Shown one piece after another: positions 1-7,745 of a stretch of 36,099 nt of DNA. The stretch comes from a virus: positions 1 through 36,099 of IMG/VR virus record IMGVR_UViG_3300027902_000667, one strand, 5' to 3'. Position 1 is the stretch's first letter. Every line of letters starts with the position of its first letter. The notes under the pieces were generated by a model that was not told where the DNA came from, did no database searches, and saw only the letters and a list, made by a program, of their open reading frames with translations. Both the position numbers and the translations under genes were made by a program.

Positions 1-2082
1 ATGAACGCATCGTTGCCGTCCACTGCACGTCAATTCACCCTGGCTGAGATTGCCGAGGCGCTTAATATCACTAAGCAGGGGGTGGCGCAACGCGCACTGC
101 GTGATGTCTGGCTATTTGAAGAAGCCGCCGTCCGTGGCGGCAAGAAACGCCTCTACCCCCTCGCCACCCTCCCCAAAGACGTCCAGACCGCCCTGCAGCA
201 GAAGGCCATTGCCGCCGCCCTGCCCCTGCGCGCCCAGGAAATCGCCGCACCGATCGTCCTGCAGGCGCCGGAGGCCATGCTCACTGACAAGCAGCGCCTC
301 GAACGCGATGCCCGGATCGGCGTCCGCGCCGCCATCGCCCGCGCCATGCGGGACGGCCATTGCAGCCAGGAGGCCGCGCTGTCGGCGCTGCTACACAACG
401 CCCACACCGGCCTGCTCGACGGCGTCACCACCCACATGCTGCGCCTGGCCCGCGATCCGCGCGGCCGTTCCGGCGACGGATTTCCGTCGATTCGCACCCT
501 CAAGCGCTGGCTGTCGGCCGCCGATCTGGCGCCAAAGCAGCGCCACCAGGACATGGCCGTACCGGCCTGGGCGCGTGATTTCCTTGCCGTTTACCAGCAG
601 CCGCAAAAGCCGGCCGTTGAATCCGCCTACCGCGAGTTCTGCGCCGTCACACCGGCCGCTGGCCGCCCGAGCGTCCATCAGGTGCGCCGCTTCCTTGCCC
701 GCCTCGGCACCGTCACCCGCGAACGGGGCCGCATGGGCACCCGCGAACTCAAGAACATCCAGCCCTTCGTGCGCCGCGACTTCTCGCTGCTCGAACCCAA
801 CGACGTCTGGTCGGCCGACGGTCATACCTTCGACGCCGAGGTCCAGCACCCCTTCCACGGCCGCCCGTTCCGCCCGGAAATCACCACCTTCGTCGATATC
901 GGCACGCGTCGCGCCCTCGGCTGGTCCGTGGATCTGGCCGAATCGAGCATGGCCGTCGCCGATGCCCTGCGCAACGGCGTCGAGCGTTACGGCGTGCCGG
1001 CCCTGATCTACGTCGACAACGGCTCGGGCTACCGCAATGCCTTCATGCAGGATGCCGCCACCGGCCTGGTCGGGCGCATCGGCGCCACCATGACCCACTC
1101 GCTACCCTACAACTCGCAGGCCCGCGGCGTCATCGAGCGCCTGCACCAGACCCTGTGGGTCGACGGCGCCAAACTGCTGCCTTCTTATATGGGCGCGGCG
1201 ATGGACCGCGAGGCCCGTCTGCAGCAGTTCAAACTGACGCGCAAGGCGCTCAAGGCCGGCGGCGCCATGCCGCTGATGCCCTGGGACCTCTTCGTCACCT
1301 GGTGCGAGCAGCGGGTCGCCGACTACAACGCCCGGCCGCACCGCAGCCTCGGCAATACCTCGCCCGACCTCGCCTGGAAATCCTTCGAAGCCCGCGGCTG
1401 GCTGGCGCACACGCTGGAAGCCGACGACCTGGCCACCCTGTTCCGCCCACGCGTCACCCGCACGCTGGCCCGCGCCGAGATACGCCTCTTCAACAACCTC
1501 TATTTCGCCCGCGAGCTGGAAGAGTTCCACGGCCTCGAGGCGCACATCGCCTACGACATCCACGACCCGAGCCGGATCTGGGTCTATCTCCCTGATGGCC
1601 GGCTGGTCTGCGAGGCGCAGGTCAACGGCAACCGCAAGCATTACTTCCCGGTACCGGTCATCGAACAGGCCAGGCAGAAGCGCGCCGAAGGCCGGCTGGC
1701 CCGGGTCGACGCCAAACGCGACGAGATTTTGGAAGAACTGCACGGCGGCGCCCCGATTGCGCCGCCTAAGGGCGGCCAGGTCGTTATCGGCGGCCGCGTC
1801 ATCGATCACGACGCGCTGTCGTCCATGGCGCCGGCTACCGAAACAAAGGCAGCGCAAGCGCTTCCGGGCGCACCGGAAGAGCGCAAGCAGCGCGCCGCCC
1901 AAATCGTCCAGCCGAAGCCGCGCTCCGAGCGCCCCGCCGCCGACAACTACGCCGAATGGCAGGCCCTCGACACTCGCCTGCAGGCCGGCGAGACCCTGGA
2001 CGAAGCCGACGCCCGCTGGCACCGCAGTTACCCGCAGTCGGCGCAATACCGCGCCATCGCCAAGAAAAAAGCCGCCGCGTAG
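1..2082 (+). CDS. A: Mu A-type DDE transposase
   Basis: 693-residue transposase that would cut and join phage ends for replicative transposition. Visible order: an N-terminal MuA-type winged-helix DNA-binding domain (about residues 10-65, with AEIAEALNITKQGVAQRAL); a linker and second DNA-binding region; an RNase-H-fold integrase core with candidate catalytic D273 (SADGHTFD), D339 (YVDNGSGYRN) and E379 (GVIERLHQTLW); a MuA C-terminal beta-barrel region around 477-545; and a charged tail like the region that contacts MuB. Length is close to Mu A (663 aa). The second-D-to-E gap is 39 residues, shorter than in Mu A as I recall it. The window begins at this ATG, so its ribosome site and any upstream Ner/repressor genes cannot be seen. 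MuB-like ATPase follows after 59 bp. Confidence 0.95.
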   Translation: MNASLPSTARQFTLAEIAEALNITKQGVAQRALRDVWLFEEAAVRGGKKRLYPLATLPKDVQTALQQKAIAAALPLRAQEIAAPIVLQAPEAMLTDKQRLERDARIGVRAAIARAMRDGHCSQEAALSALLHNAHTGLLDGVTTHMLRLARDPRGRSGDGFPSIRTLKRWLSAADLAPKQRHQDMAVPAWARDFLAVYQQPQKPAVESAYREFCAVTPAAGRPSVHQVRRFLARLGTVTRERGRMGTRELKNIQPFVRRDFSLLEPNDVWSADGHTFDAEVQHPFHGRPFRPEITTFVDIGTRRALGWSVDLAESSMAVADALRNGVERYGVPALIYVDNGSGYRNAFMQDAATGLVGRIGATMTHSLPYNSQARGVIERLHQTLWVDGAKLLPSYMGAAMDREARLQQFKLTRKALKAGGAMPLMPWDLFVTWCEQRVADYNARPHRSLGNTSPDLAWKSFEARGWLAHTLEADDLATLFRPRVTRTLARAEIRLFNNLYFARELEEFHGLEAHIAYDIHDPSRIWVYLPDGRLVCEAQVNGNRKHYFPVPVIEQARQKRAEGRLARVDAKRDEILEELHGGAPIAPPKGGQVVIGGRVIDHDALSSMAPATETKAAQALPGAPEERKQRAAQIVQPKPRSERPAADNYAEWQALDTRLQAGETLDEADARWHRSYPQSAQYRAIAKKKAAA

Positions 2083-2141
2083 TGCAAATACGCGACGGCC
2101 GGATGTAGCAGCACCTAAAGCAACCACATGGAGCCTTAACA

Positions 2142-2858
2142 ATGTCACAAATTGCTCAGATTCACAACCTTGAACTGGTCCGCACAGCCGCCGAACGGCT
2201 GGCCGGGCGCACGGCCGGCCTGCCCGGCATGGCCGCCCTCTACGGCCCGGCCGGCTACGGCAAGACCACTGCCGCGCTGGCCATCGCCAACGAAAACCGC
2301 GCTTACTTCGTGCAGATGCGCAGCGCCTGGGGGCGCAAGGCCCTGCTCGAGAAGGTGTTGCTGGAAATGGGCGCCAAGCCGCACGGAACTATCCCGCAGA
2401 TGCTCGACCAGGTCTGCGAGCAGCTCGCCACCAGCGGCCGCATGCTGATGATCGACGAGTTTGATTACTGCATCCGTAACGACAGCATGATCGAGCTGGT
2501 GCGCGACATCTACGAAGGCAGCCAAGCCACCCTGCTGCTGCTCGGCGAAGAGATGCTGCCGCAGAAACTCAAGCGCTGGGAACGCTTCCACAGCCGCATC
2601 CTGTCGTGGATCCCTGCCCAGCCGGTCAGCGTCGCCGACGCCGGCGCCCTGGTGCCCATCTACTGCCCCGGCCTGCATGTCGCCGGCGATCTCCTCGAGC
2701 ACCTGGTCAGGGTCTCCGGCGGCAGCGTGCGCCGCGTCTCGGTCAATCTCGCCACCATCCACGAAGCCGCCAGCGTCGAAGGCTGGGACAGCGTCGACCG
2801 CAAGGCCTGGGGCGAACGCCCGATCTACACCGGCGACGCCCCGCGGAGGGCTGCCTGA
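2142..2858 (+). CDS. B: Mu B-type AAA+ ATPase, transposition target selection
   Basis: 238-residue ATPase that in Mu binds target DNA, activates transposase A and gives target immunity. Walker A is GPAGYGKTT (residues 35-43) and Walker B is MLMIDEFD (101-108), followed by a sensor-like strand LLLLGEE. It is shorter than Mu B (312 aa) and resembles the compact MuB/TniB-like ATPases. The N-terminal helix-turn-helix of Mu B appears reduced to a short helix. The start is supported by GGAG at 2130-2133, 8 nt upstream. The stop overlaps the next ATG (ATGA-type), pointing to translational coupling in the early operon. Confidence 0.93.
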   Translation: MSQIAQIHNLELVRTAAERLAGRTAGLPGMAALYGPAGYGKTTAALAIANENRAYFVQMRSAWGRKALLEKVLLEMGAKPHGTIPQMLDQVCEQLATSGRMLMIDEFDYCIRNDSMIELVRDIYEGSQATLLLLGEEMLPQKLKRWERFHSRILSWIPAQPVSVADAGALVPIYCPGLHVAGDLLEHLVRVSGGSVRRVSVNLATIHEAASVEGWDSVDRKAWGERPIYTGDAPRRAA

Positions 2859-3499
2859 TGTCGCGTAAGCCCATCACCACCTACGCCGGCGGCAAAGGCC
2901 CGCGCCAGCGCATCTGGGAGGCGATCCGCGCCCAGCAGGGCGAGGCGTGGACGCGTTACCACATCGCCCGCGTCGCTGGCGTCGAGGACAATACTCTCAC
3001 CACCTATGTGCAGGCGCTGCACAAGGCCGGCGTCGTCGAAAAGATCGGCGAGGCCCCGGTCGGCAACATCGCCGCCGAAGGCCAGTGGCGTCTGGCGCGC
3101 GACGAAGGTCTCGAAGCACCGCGCCTGCGCCGCGACGGCAGCCGCGTCACCCAGGGCTTCGCCCAGGAAGCCATGTGGCGCACCCTGCGCCTCGTCAAGG
3201 ACGACACCAACGCCCGCGAACTGGCCGCCCATGCCGGCACCGAGACCATTCCGGTCGTCGAGGTCTCGGCCAAAGACTACCTGCAGGCCCTACTCCGCGC
3301 TGGCTACCTGATCCGCACCCGCGAAGGCAAGGGCCGCGGCAACGGCGGCATCCCCGCCCGCTACCGCCTCAATCCCGCCCGCAACACCGGCCCCCGGCCG
3401 CCCATGATCTGCCGCACCAAGGTCGTCTATGACCCAAACGAAGACAAGGTCGTCTGGGCGCCGGTCGTTACCGAGGAGGACGCGATCTATGGCACTTAA
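2858..3499 (+). CDS. Early protein with two winged-helix-like modules
   Basis: 213 residues beginning MSRKPITTYAGGKG; the start is set by overlap with the stop of the ATPase gene. Two segments look like winged-helix DNA-binding modules: residues about 14-62 (IWEAIRAQQG...HIARVAGVEDNTLTTYVQAL, then a GQWRL wing) and about 100-165 (AMWRTLRLVKDDTNARELAAHA...YLQALLRAGYLIRT). The C-terminal part is basic then acidic. Its place directly after A and B matches early Mu-like genes of unknown function. A DNA-binding role is inferred from fold only; no named family is claimed. Confidence 0.8.
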   Translation: MSRKPITTYAGGKGPRQRIWEAIRAQQGEAWTRYHIARVAGVEDNTLTTYVQALHKAGVVEKIGEAPVGNIAAEGQWRLARDEGLEAPRLRRDGSRVTQGFAQEAMWRTLRLVKDDTNARELAAHAGTETIPVVEVSAKDYLQALLRAGYLIRTREGKGRGNGGIPARYRLNPARNTGPRPPMICRTKVVYDPNEDKVVWAPVVTEEDAIYGT

Positions 3500-3842
3500 C
3501 GCCCAAACCCGCGCGCTGGCCCTGCAGCTGCTGGTCGCCGCCGTCGCCGCCAACAAAAAAGGCAAGGCCGGCGTCGCCACCCGCCTCGACTGCAGCCGCA
3601 CGCTGCTCGCCCGCGTGCTGTCGCCGAACGACCCGCTGGAAATCTCCGACAAGCTCATCGCTCGCGTCATGGATATCTACCACGTCGTCCGCGCCTGCCC
3701 GGCGACTGGAGGCGAAATGCCGCGCAGCGAATGCCACCGCCTAGCCAGCGCCCCAGCGCCGATGCACAACCCGCAGGCGATGCGCACCTGGAAAACCTGC
3801 CAGACCTGCCCGCATAAACCCGTTCAAGGAGTAGCGAAATGA
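3489..3842 (+). CDS. Small early protein, HTH-like N-terminus and Cys-rich C-terminus
   Basis: 117 residues starting MALNAQTRALALQLLVAA at 3489, overlapping the previous stop by 11 nt. A further in-frame ATG at 3429 lies deep inside the upstream gene and is less likely. Residues about 25-60 (KGKAGVATRLDCSRTLLARVLS) read like a helix-turn-helix. The C-terminal third has cysteines including CQTCP, suggesting a metal site. Function is unknown. It sits in the string of coupled early genes between the ATPase and Gam. Confidence 0.72.
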   Translation: MALNAQTRALALQLLVAAVAANKKGKAGVATRLDCSRTLLARVLSPNDPLEISDKLIARVMDIYHVVRACPATGGEMPRSECHRLASAPAPMHNPQAMRTWKTCQTCPHKPVQGVAK

Positions 3843-4177
3843 CTACCGTTCAAACCGCATCTGCAACCCATCAGACCTGGCGCGTCGGCGAAGCCACCCG
3901 CGCTGCGGCGCTCGACGACTTCGACCGCCGCTTCGACAACCTCAAGGCCTGCGTGCGCTGGCTGGTGGCGCAGGGCGTCAGCGTCATCAATGCCGACCTG
4001 CGCCGCCACAACCCGAAGCCGCGCATCACCGTGGTCGCCTCGCCCTTGTTGCACATCCTGTTCAAGGATGACTGCGCCAGCGCCGGGCAGCACTGGGACA
4101 TGCTCCTGGGCCGCACCCTGCACGACTGGGTGGCGGTGCGCTTCGAATGCGAAATCCGCTGGGAGGAAGCCAAATGA
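3839..4177 (+). CDS. Hypothetical early protein
   Basis: 112 residues starting MTTVQTASATHQTWRVGEA. The gene is preceded by AAGGAG at 3825-3830 and overlaps the previous stop by ATGA. The middle reads as an alpha/beta protein (FDNLKACVRWLVAQGVSVIN, then RITVVASPLLHILF). The C-terminus has alternating aromatic and acidic residues. I do not recognise a family. Its position in the coupled early operon and its uniform codon use support that it is real. Confidence 0.72.
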   Translation: MTTVQTASATHQTWRVGEATRAAALDDFDRRFDNLKACVRWLVAQGVSVINADLRRHNPKPRITVVASPLLHILFKDDCASAGQHWDMLLGRTLHDWVAVRFECEIRWEEAK

Positions 4178-4308
4178 TCCGCCCGATCAAATGCAGCCTG
4201 CGCCGGATGGCCAACTTCGCCGAACGCGTCAGCCATGCCTGGCGCCTGTGCAGCCGCCTCGGCTTTTCATGGGCCCACGCCTGGCGCATCGCGGGGACGT
4301 GGCAGTGA
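4174..4308 (+). CDS. Very small basic early ORF
   Basis: 44 codons from an ATG that overlaps the preceding stop (4175-4177) to a TGA at 4306-4308, which itself overlaps the GTG of the next gene. The product starts MIRPIKCSLRRMANFAERVS, is Arg- and Trp-rich and carries a net positive charge. Exact nesting between two coupled genes is the only argument for expression. It may serve mainly to keep ribosomes moving to the next gene. Function unknown. Confidence 0.5.
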   Translation: MIRPIKCSLRRMANFAERVSHAWRLCSRLGFSWAHAWRIAGTWQ

Positions 4309-5198
4309 AACCGATCACCGCTGATTCCGCCGTCGGCCGTTTGCTGCTCGCGCTGCGCGGCGCGCCCGGCGGCCTTGACGCCTCACAGCTCAGCGAGCGT
4401 TTCGCCAGCAGCTATGGCCTTGATTTGGCGCGCAGGGTCGGGCTGGTCGCCTGCGACGGCGATACCTACCGCATCACCGAGGCCGGCCGTACCGCCTGCC
4501 CATTCCGCAACCCGCTGGCGGCCAAGCCAGCAACACCGGAGAAATTAACCATGCCACAAGGCGAAACCAAACTCACGCGGCAGCAAGTGCTGGCCGCCAT
4601 CAAGGCCACCGGCGCAGCCGGCATCACCCGCAAGGCGCTGATCGACAAGTTCTCTGACCTGGTCACTGAACAGGCGGTCGACATGCACATCACCGCGCTC
4701 AACCGTGCCCTGCCGCCGGTCATCTACAAGCCGCGGCTCGGGCTGCTGGTGGCCATCGAGTTTCAGGCCGCGCCGGCCCAACCCGCCGCGCCCGTCCCGC
4801 CAGGTGACTTGCTGCGCAGCGTCACCCACGGCGCTGCACTTGAGCCACAGGCCCCTTCGCCTTCGGTCGACATCGACGGCGTCAGCCTGACTGTCGATCA
4901 CCACGACGCCGCCGATCTAGCCACCGCCGACCTGGCCAAGCAGATGGCGCAGATCGGCGACATCGGAGTCGCCGAGTTCGACCTCGAATCTATCACCATG
5001 CCGGAAGAAGCCTATTTCGAAGCGACGCCGCGCTACGCCGTCGCCTTCCCCAGCGACTTCCACGGCAGCGTCGATTCCGCCATCGCGGCGGCATTCGAGA
5101 ACTACGAAAGCGACTCACTCAAGCACGCCGTCATCGTCGCCTGCACACCGCTCGGCCGCATCGAAGTGCGCCCGGTATTCATCCCGGAGGCCGCATGA
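4305..5198 (+). CDS. Early protein with two winged-helix modules
   Basis: 297 residues from a GTG at 4305 that overlaps the previous stop. The same frame is open further upstream, but that stretch covers another gene. Module 1 (residues about 8-65, LLLALRGAPGGLDASQLSERF...YRITEAGR) and module 2 (about 90-148, TRQQVLAAIKATGAAGITRKALIDKF) look like winged helices. A Pro/Ala linker and an acidic C-terminal domain follow (YAVAFPSDFHGSVDSAIAAA). Module 1 closely resembles the next gene, suggesting a domain duplication. Likely DNA-binding; target unknown. Confidence 0.75.
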   Translation: MKPITADSAVGRLLLALRGAPGGLDASQLSERFASSYGLDLARRVGLVACDGDTYRITEAGRTACPFRNPLAAKPATPEKLTMPQGETKLTRQQVLAAIKATGAAGITRKALIDKFSDLVTEQAVDMHITALNRALPPVIYKPRLGLLVAIEFQAAPAQPAAPVPPGDLLRSVTHGAALEPQAPSPSVDIDGVSLTVDHHDAADLATADLAKQMAQIGDIGVAEFDLESITMPEEAYFEATPRYAVAFPSDFHGSVDSAIAAAFENYESDSLKHAVIVACTPLGRIEVRPVFIPEAA

Positions 5199-5506
5199 CC
5201 TCCTCTTATATCGCCCTCAAGACCGCGCCGGTGCGCCGCCACGGCATCGTCGTCGGCTCGCTCGACCACCAGATCCTGCTCGCCCTGCGCGCACCCGGCG
5301 GCATGACCAGCGAACAGGTCTATGCCCGCTTCCCGCGCTCGCCATCGCAAGCCATCTGCCGCCTCAACCGCGCCGGGCTGATCACCACCGGCGGCATGGG
5401 CAAGAAGGGCGAAGGCGTCAGCCTGACCGACACCGGCCGCGCCCTCGTCGATCCCGACGGCGACCTCGCCCGCAGCAAGACCCTGATCAACTACTGCCAC
5501 CTCTAG
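5195..5506 (+). CDS. Small winged-helix protein
   Basis: 103 residues starting MTSSYIALKTAPVRR; ATG overlaps the upstream stop and GGAGG lies at 5187-5191. Residues about 22-92 form a winged-helix pattern: HQILLALRAPGGMTSEQVYARF, a recognition-helix-like segment, then GVSLTDTGRALV. The first part matches LLLALRGAPGGLDASQLSERF of the upstream gene, so the two are probably paralogous. An early DNA-binding role is inferred; no family name is assigned. Confidence 0.75.
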   Translation: MTSSYIALKTAPVRRHGIVVGSLDHQILLALRAPGGMTSEQVYARFPRSPSQAICRLNRAGLITTGGMGKKGEGVSLTDTGRALVDPDGDLARSKTLINYCHL

Positions 5507-5514
5507 GAGCCGCC

Positions 5515-6048
5515 ATGGCCAAGACCAGAACCCGCATCAAATCCGCCGCCGCCGCGGTCGACGTCCCGCAGAACCGTGAATCCGCCGCTGCCGCGATCGC
5601 CGCCATCGGCATCGCCAACCGCGAGCTGCAGCGCATCAATGCCGACATGAACGACGCGCTGGCTGCCTGCAAGGAAGCCTATGAGATCGAGGCCGAGCCC
5701 TACCGCCTGAAGATTTCGGAACTCACCGACGGCCTGCAGATCTTCGCCGAAGCCAACCGCGCCACGCTGACCAACGGCTACAAGGTCAAGACCGTCGCCC
5801 TGACCAGCGGCGAAATCACCTGGCGCATGAACCCGCCCAGCGTGCGCCTGATCGATACCGAAGAAAACGTCATCGCCGCCTGCGAAGCCGCCGGGCTGCG
5901 CGAATTCGTGCGCTACACGCCATCGGTCAACCGCGAGGCGATGAAAGCCAACCCGGAAGAAGCCAAGCATGTCGCCGGCGTCCGCATCGGGCAAAGCGAA
6001 GCGTTCGTCGTGACGCCGTTCGAGGCTGAACTGAGCGAGGCCGCTTGA
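5515..6048 (+). CDS. gam: Gam-like host-nuclease inhibitor
   Basis: 177-residue homologue of Mu Gam, the Ku-like protein that binds double-stranded DNA ends and shields linear phage DNA from host exonucleases. Supporting features are length close to Mu Gam (174 aa), an alpha-helical first half with long amphipathic helices (AAIAAIGIANRELQRINADM), and the family pattern GEITWRMNPPSVRL followed by FVRYTPSVNREAMKANPE and a C-terminal FVVTPFEAEL. Start supported by AGGAG at 5506-5510, 4 nt upstream. The position downstream of A/B matches Mu gene order. Confidence 0.92.
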   Translation: MAKTRTRIKSAAAAVDVPQNRESAAAAIAAIGIANRELQRINADMNDALAACKEAYEIEAEPYRLKISELTDGLQIFAEANRATLTNGYKVKTVALTSGEITWRMNPPSVRLIDTEENVIAACEAAGLREFVRYTPSVNREAMKANPEEAKHVAGVRIGQSEAFVVTPFEAELSEAA

Positions 6049-6206
6049 TGACCCGAGAGCAGAAGCTTGAAAAGGTGCTCATAGACCTGTTGACCACCAT
6101 TGATCTGCACACCGACTGCATGGATGGAAGCATCGACAGTAAGGCGCTGATAAACGATATCGACGCTGCAGAAAATCTATTGGCAGAAGAATTGGAGGCC
6201 GCCTGA
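6048..6206 (+). CDS. Small acidic protein after Gam
   Basis: 52 residues starting MTREQKLEKVLIDLLTTIDL. The ATG overlaps the Gam stop and its own TGA overlaps the next ATG. The composition is strongly acidic and helical (DSKALINDIDAAENLLAEEL). Local codon use is less GC-rich than in Gam. No family recognised. Small acidic proteins next to Gam could counter host defences, but that is speculation. Confidence 0.62.
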   Translation: MTREQKLEKVLIDLLTTIDLHTDCMDGSIDSKALINDIDAAENLLAEELEAA

Positions 6207-6433
6207 TGTCCCGTTACATCATCAAGATCAACACCGCCGGCAGTTGGGCCAACCTGGTCAGTTGCCCACCCGACCGCCTCGACGCCGTCAAGGATGCCTG
6301 CGCCCGGCTCGCCGCCCTCATCGACCACGGTATCGCCTTCAAGGTCATCGACGCCGCCAGCGACAAGGTCGTCGCCCATTTCAACACCCGCCCGCGTACC
6401 GGCGAGCCGCACGGCTGGTACAGCATTCAATGA
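6206..6433 (+). CDS. Hypothetical small early protein
   Basis: 75 residues starting MSRYIIKINTAGSWANLVSC, coupled by overlap to the genes on both sides and preceded by GGAGG at 6196-6200. The pattern is alternating beta strand and helix (two strands, a helix with DAVKDACARLAALIDHG, then FKVIDAASDKVVAHF), suggesting a compact alpha/beta fold. Ends GWYSIQ. Function unknown. Confidence 0.68.
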   Translation: MSRYIIKINTAGSWANLVSCPPDRLDAVKDACARLAALIDHGIAFKVIDAASDKVVAHFNTRPRTGEPHGWYSIQ

Positions 6434-6534
6434 ACCTTCACCCAAGCGGCCCGTGGGGACATAACGGCCGCAGCGGGAGGAGAAAAAGCAAAGGCCGACT
6501 CAGCCGTACCTTTCCGGCAAACCAGGCGCTCTGA
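6430..6534 (+). CDS. Possible tiny basic ORF
   Basis: 34 codons, ATG overlapping the previous stop (ATGA), ending at TGA 6532-6534. The product starts MNLHPSGPWGHNGRSGRRK and is basic and low in hydrophobics. The region just after it is a 35-bp gap holding the ribosome site of the next gene. Evidence for expression is only the overlap, so this may be chance. Confidence 0.3.
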   Translation: MNLHPSGPWGHNGRSGRRKSKGRLSRTFPANQAL

Positions 6535-6569
6535 TCCCGCACCATTTTATTAACCACAGGAGCAACACC

Positions 6570-6812
6570 ATGCACTACAGAAACGGCCGTGAGGCAAAGA
6601 ACGGCGACTGGTTCGTCCGCTTGAATGGCGGAAAGATTGATTCCTTTGGCGTGCTGCACAGCGCAGTCGCCGGGAACGATTACTGCAACGGCAATATCGC
6701 CGTGATCCAGCAAGCAAACGAGCTCGCCTGTATGTGTGACTGTCTGCACATCGACGATCTGGCTGAGCTGCTGGCATCCAACGGACTGGGCAAGCGCCCG
6801 GCCGGCATGTAA
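6570..6812 (+). CDS. Hypothetical small early protein
   Basis: 80 residues starting MHYRNGREAKNGDWFVRLNG, with an ACAGGAG ribosome site at 6556-6562. The first half looks like a small beta barrel (GREAKNGDWFV, KIDSFGVLHSA, YCNGNIAVI). The second half is helical with CMCDCLHIDDLAELL. Its lower GC and clear Shine-Dalgarno sequence support a real gene. Similar small proteins occur in Mu-like early regions, but I cannot name a function. Confidence 0.7.
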   Translation: MHYRNGREAKNGDWFVRLNGGKIDSFGVLHSAVAGNDYCNGNIAVIQQANELACMCDCLHIDDLAELLASNGLGKRPAGM

Positions 6813-6823
6813 GGAGCATCGCC

Positions 6824-7099
6824 ATGAACCAATCCGAACTCGTAATCAAGACCGCCCAGGTCTCAGGCGTCAGCAAGAAGGACGTCGAGCACGTCCTCAA
6901 GACCGCCGGCGATGTCATCGCCGCTGCGCTGGTCGAAGAAGGTGAAGCAGTGCTACCGGGCCTCGGCAAGCTCTCGATCAAGACCCGCGCCGCACGCACC
7001 GGCCGCAACCCGGCTACCGGCGAGACGATGCAGATCGCGGCCAAGATGGTGCCGCATTTCGGAGCGACCAAGGCGCTGAGGGACGCCGTCGCTGGCTAG
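6824..7099 (+). CDS. HU/IHF-family DNA-binding protein
   Basis: 91 residues, the standard length for HU/IHF subunits. N-terminal helices (MNQSELVIKTAQVSGVSKKD) are followed by the beta-arm with the DNA-intercalating signature GRNPATGE at residues 60-67 (Pro63), then a C-terminal helix. It would bend DNA, for example at phage ends or at the transposition enhancer, which in Mu needs host IHF/HU. Encoding its own copy could lessen dependence on the host protein. AAGGAG at 6811-6816 supports the start. Confidence 0.93.
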   Translation: MNQSELVIKTAQVSGVSKKDVEHVLKTAGDVIAAALVEEGEAVLPGLGKLSIKTRAARTGRNPATGETMQIAAKMVPHFGATKALRDAVAG

Positions 7100-7109
7100 A
7101 CCCTCGCTT

Positions 7110-7132
7110 CAAGCCCGTTAATCGCGGGCTTG
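7110..7132 (+). other. RNA hairpin between HU-like gene and next gene
   Basis: Perfect 8-bp inverted repeat, CAAGCCCG at 7110-7117 and CGGGCTTG at 7125-7132, with a 7-nt loop. No U-run follows directly (GGGAGATGG, then TTTT at 7141-7144). It is therefore a weak candidate terminator or an mRNA-stabilising hairpin in the early transcript. Confidence 0.4.
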
Positions 7133-7158
7133 GGGAGATGGTTTTAACGGAGATCAGC

Positions 7159-7566
7159 ATGAACCAGGTCATCACCCGAGAAATGCGCCGCCAGCTGGAG
7201 CGCGACAACGCCAAGTTGCCGTTGCAGTTCGCCAGCGTTCCGCCCAAGCAATGGCCGAAGGTCGACTATAGGAATCCGCCTTGCGCGGTATGGCGTAACC
7301 GCTTCTTCCTCGTTCAGGAATTTAACGAAGTGTCGGCACTCGGCCCGGTCAAGCGCCTGACGGTAGCCAGAACGGTCATGCAGAGTAATGGCCGATGGGA
7401 AGATGGAATTACGTGGAACGACCTGCAAGAAATCAAGAGTGAGATTGGCTTTGGCGACCACTACGCTATCGAGATATTCCCGCGCGATCGCGATGTGGTC
7501 AACGTAGCGAACATGCGCCACTTGTGGTTTCTGTCGTCGCCACTCGACATCGGGTGGTTCAAATGA
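7159..7566 (+). CDS. Hypothetical early protein (DUF7694-like)
   Basis: 135 residues from ATG 7159 (MNQVITREMRRQLERDNAKL), chosen over the in-frame ATG at 7138 because GGAG at 7149-7152 fits it. The protein is alpha/beta with a long basic N-terminal helix, a core CAVWRNRFFLVQEFNEV, and the pattern NGRWEDGITWNDLQEIKSEI. It resembles small proteins annotated as DUF7694 in Mu-like phages, though I hold that name loosely. Codons are less GC-biased than neighbours. Function unknown. Confidence 0.72.
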   Translation: MNQVITREMRRQLERDNAKLPLQFASVPPKQWPKVDYRNPPCAVWRNRFFLVQEFNEVSALGPVKRLTVARTVMQSNGRWEDGITWNDLQEIKSEIGFGDHYAIEIFPRDRDVVNVANMRHLWFLSSPLDIGWFK

Positions 7567-7745
7567 CCCCCGCCCAATCCCAAGGGATACCGGCCAGTAC
7601 GCTGGCCATAAAACGCGCCCTGTTCCCCTTACGCGGTCCGCGCTGGCAGACGCTCGGCTGGTGGCCGGTCGCCGTCGCGGCGGCTGCGGTCGACGGCTAT
7701 TACGAGGCGTTTTTCATGGCCCTCAAGCCGAAGGGCCGGCCATGA
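7563..7745 (+). CDS. Small early protein with one hydrophobic segment
   Basis: 60 residues from ATG 7563, overlapping the upstream stop by ATGA, with its TGA overlapping the GemA start. N-terminal MTPAQSQGIPASTLAIKRAL is followed by a hydrophobic stretch LGWWPVAVAAAAVDGYY that could be a membrane helix or a buried hairpin. Function unknown; coupling to gemA supports translation. Confidence 0.6.
   Translation: MTPAQSQGIPASTLAIKRALFPLRGPRWQTLGWWPVAVAAAAVDGYYEAFFMALKPKGRP

Noticed and set aside
6244-6534. 96-codon + strand ORF overlapping the 75-residue gene
   Set aside because: Its first part is an out-of-frame, His/Arg/Pro-rich shadow; only the last 34 codons after the overlap are kept as a weak candidate.
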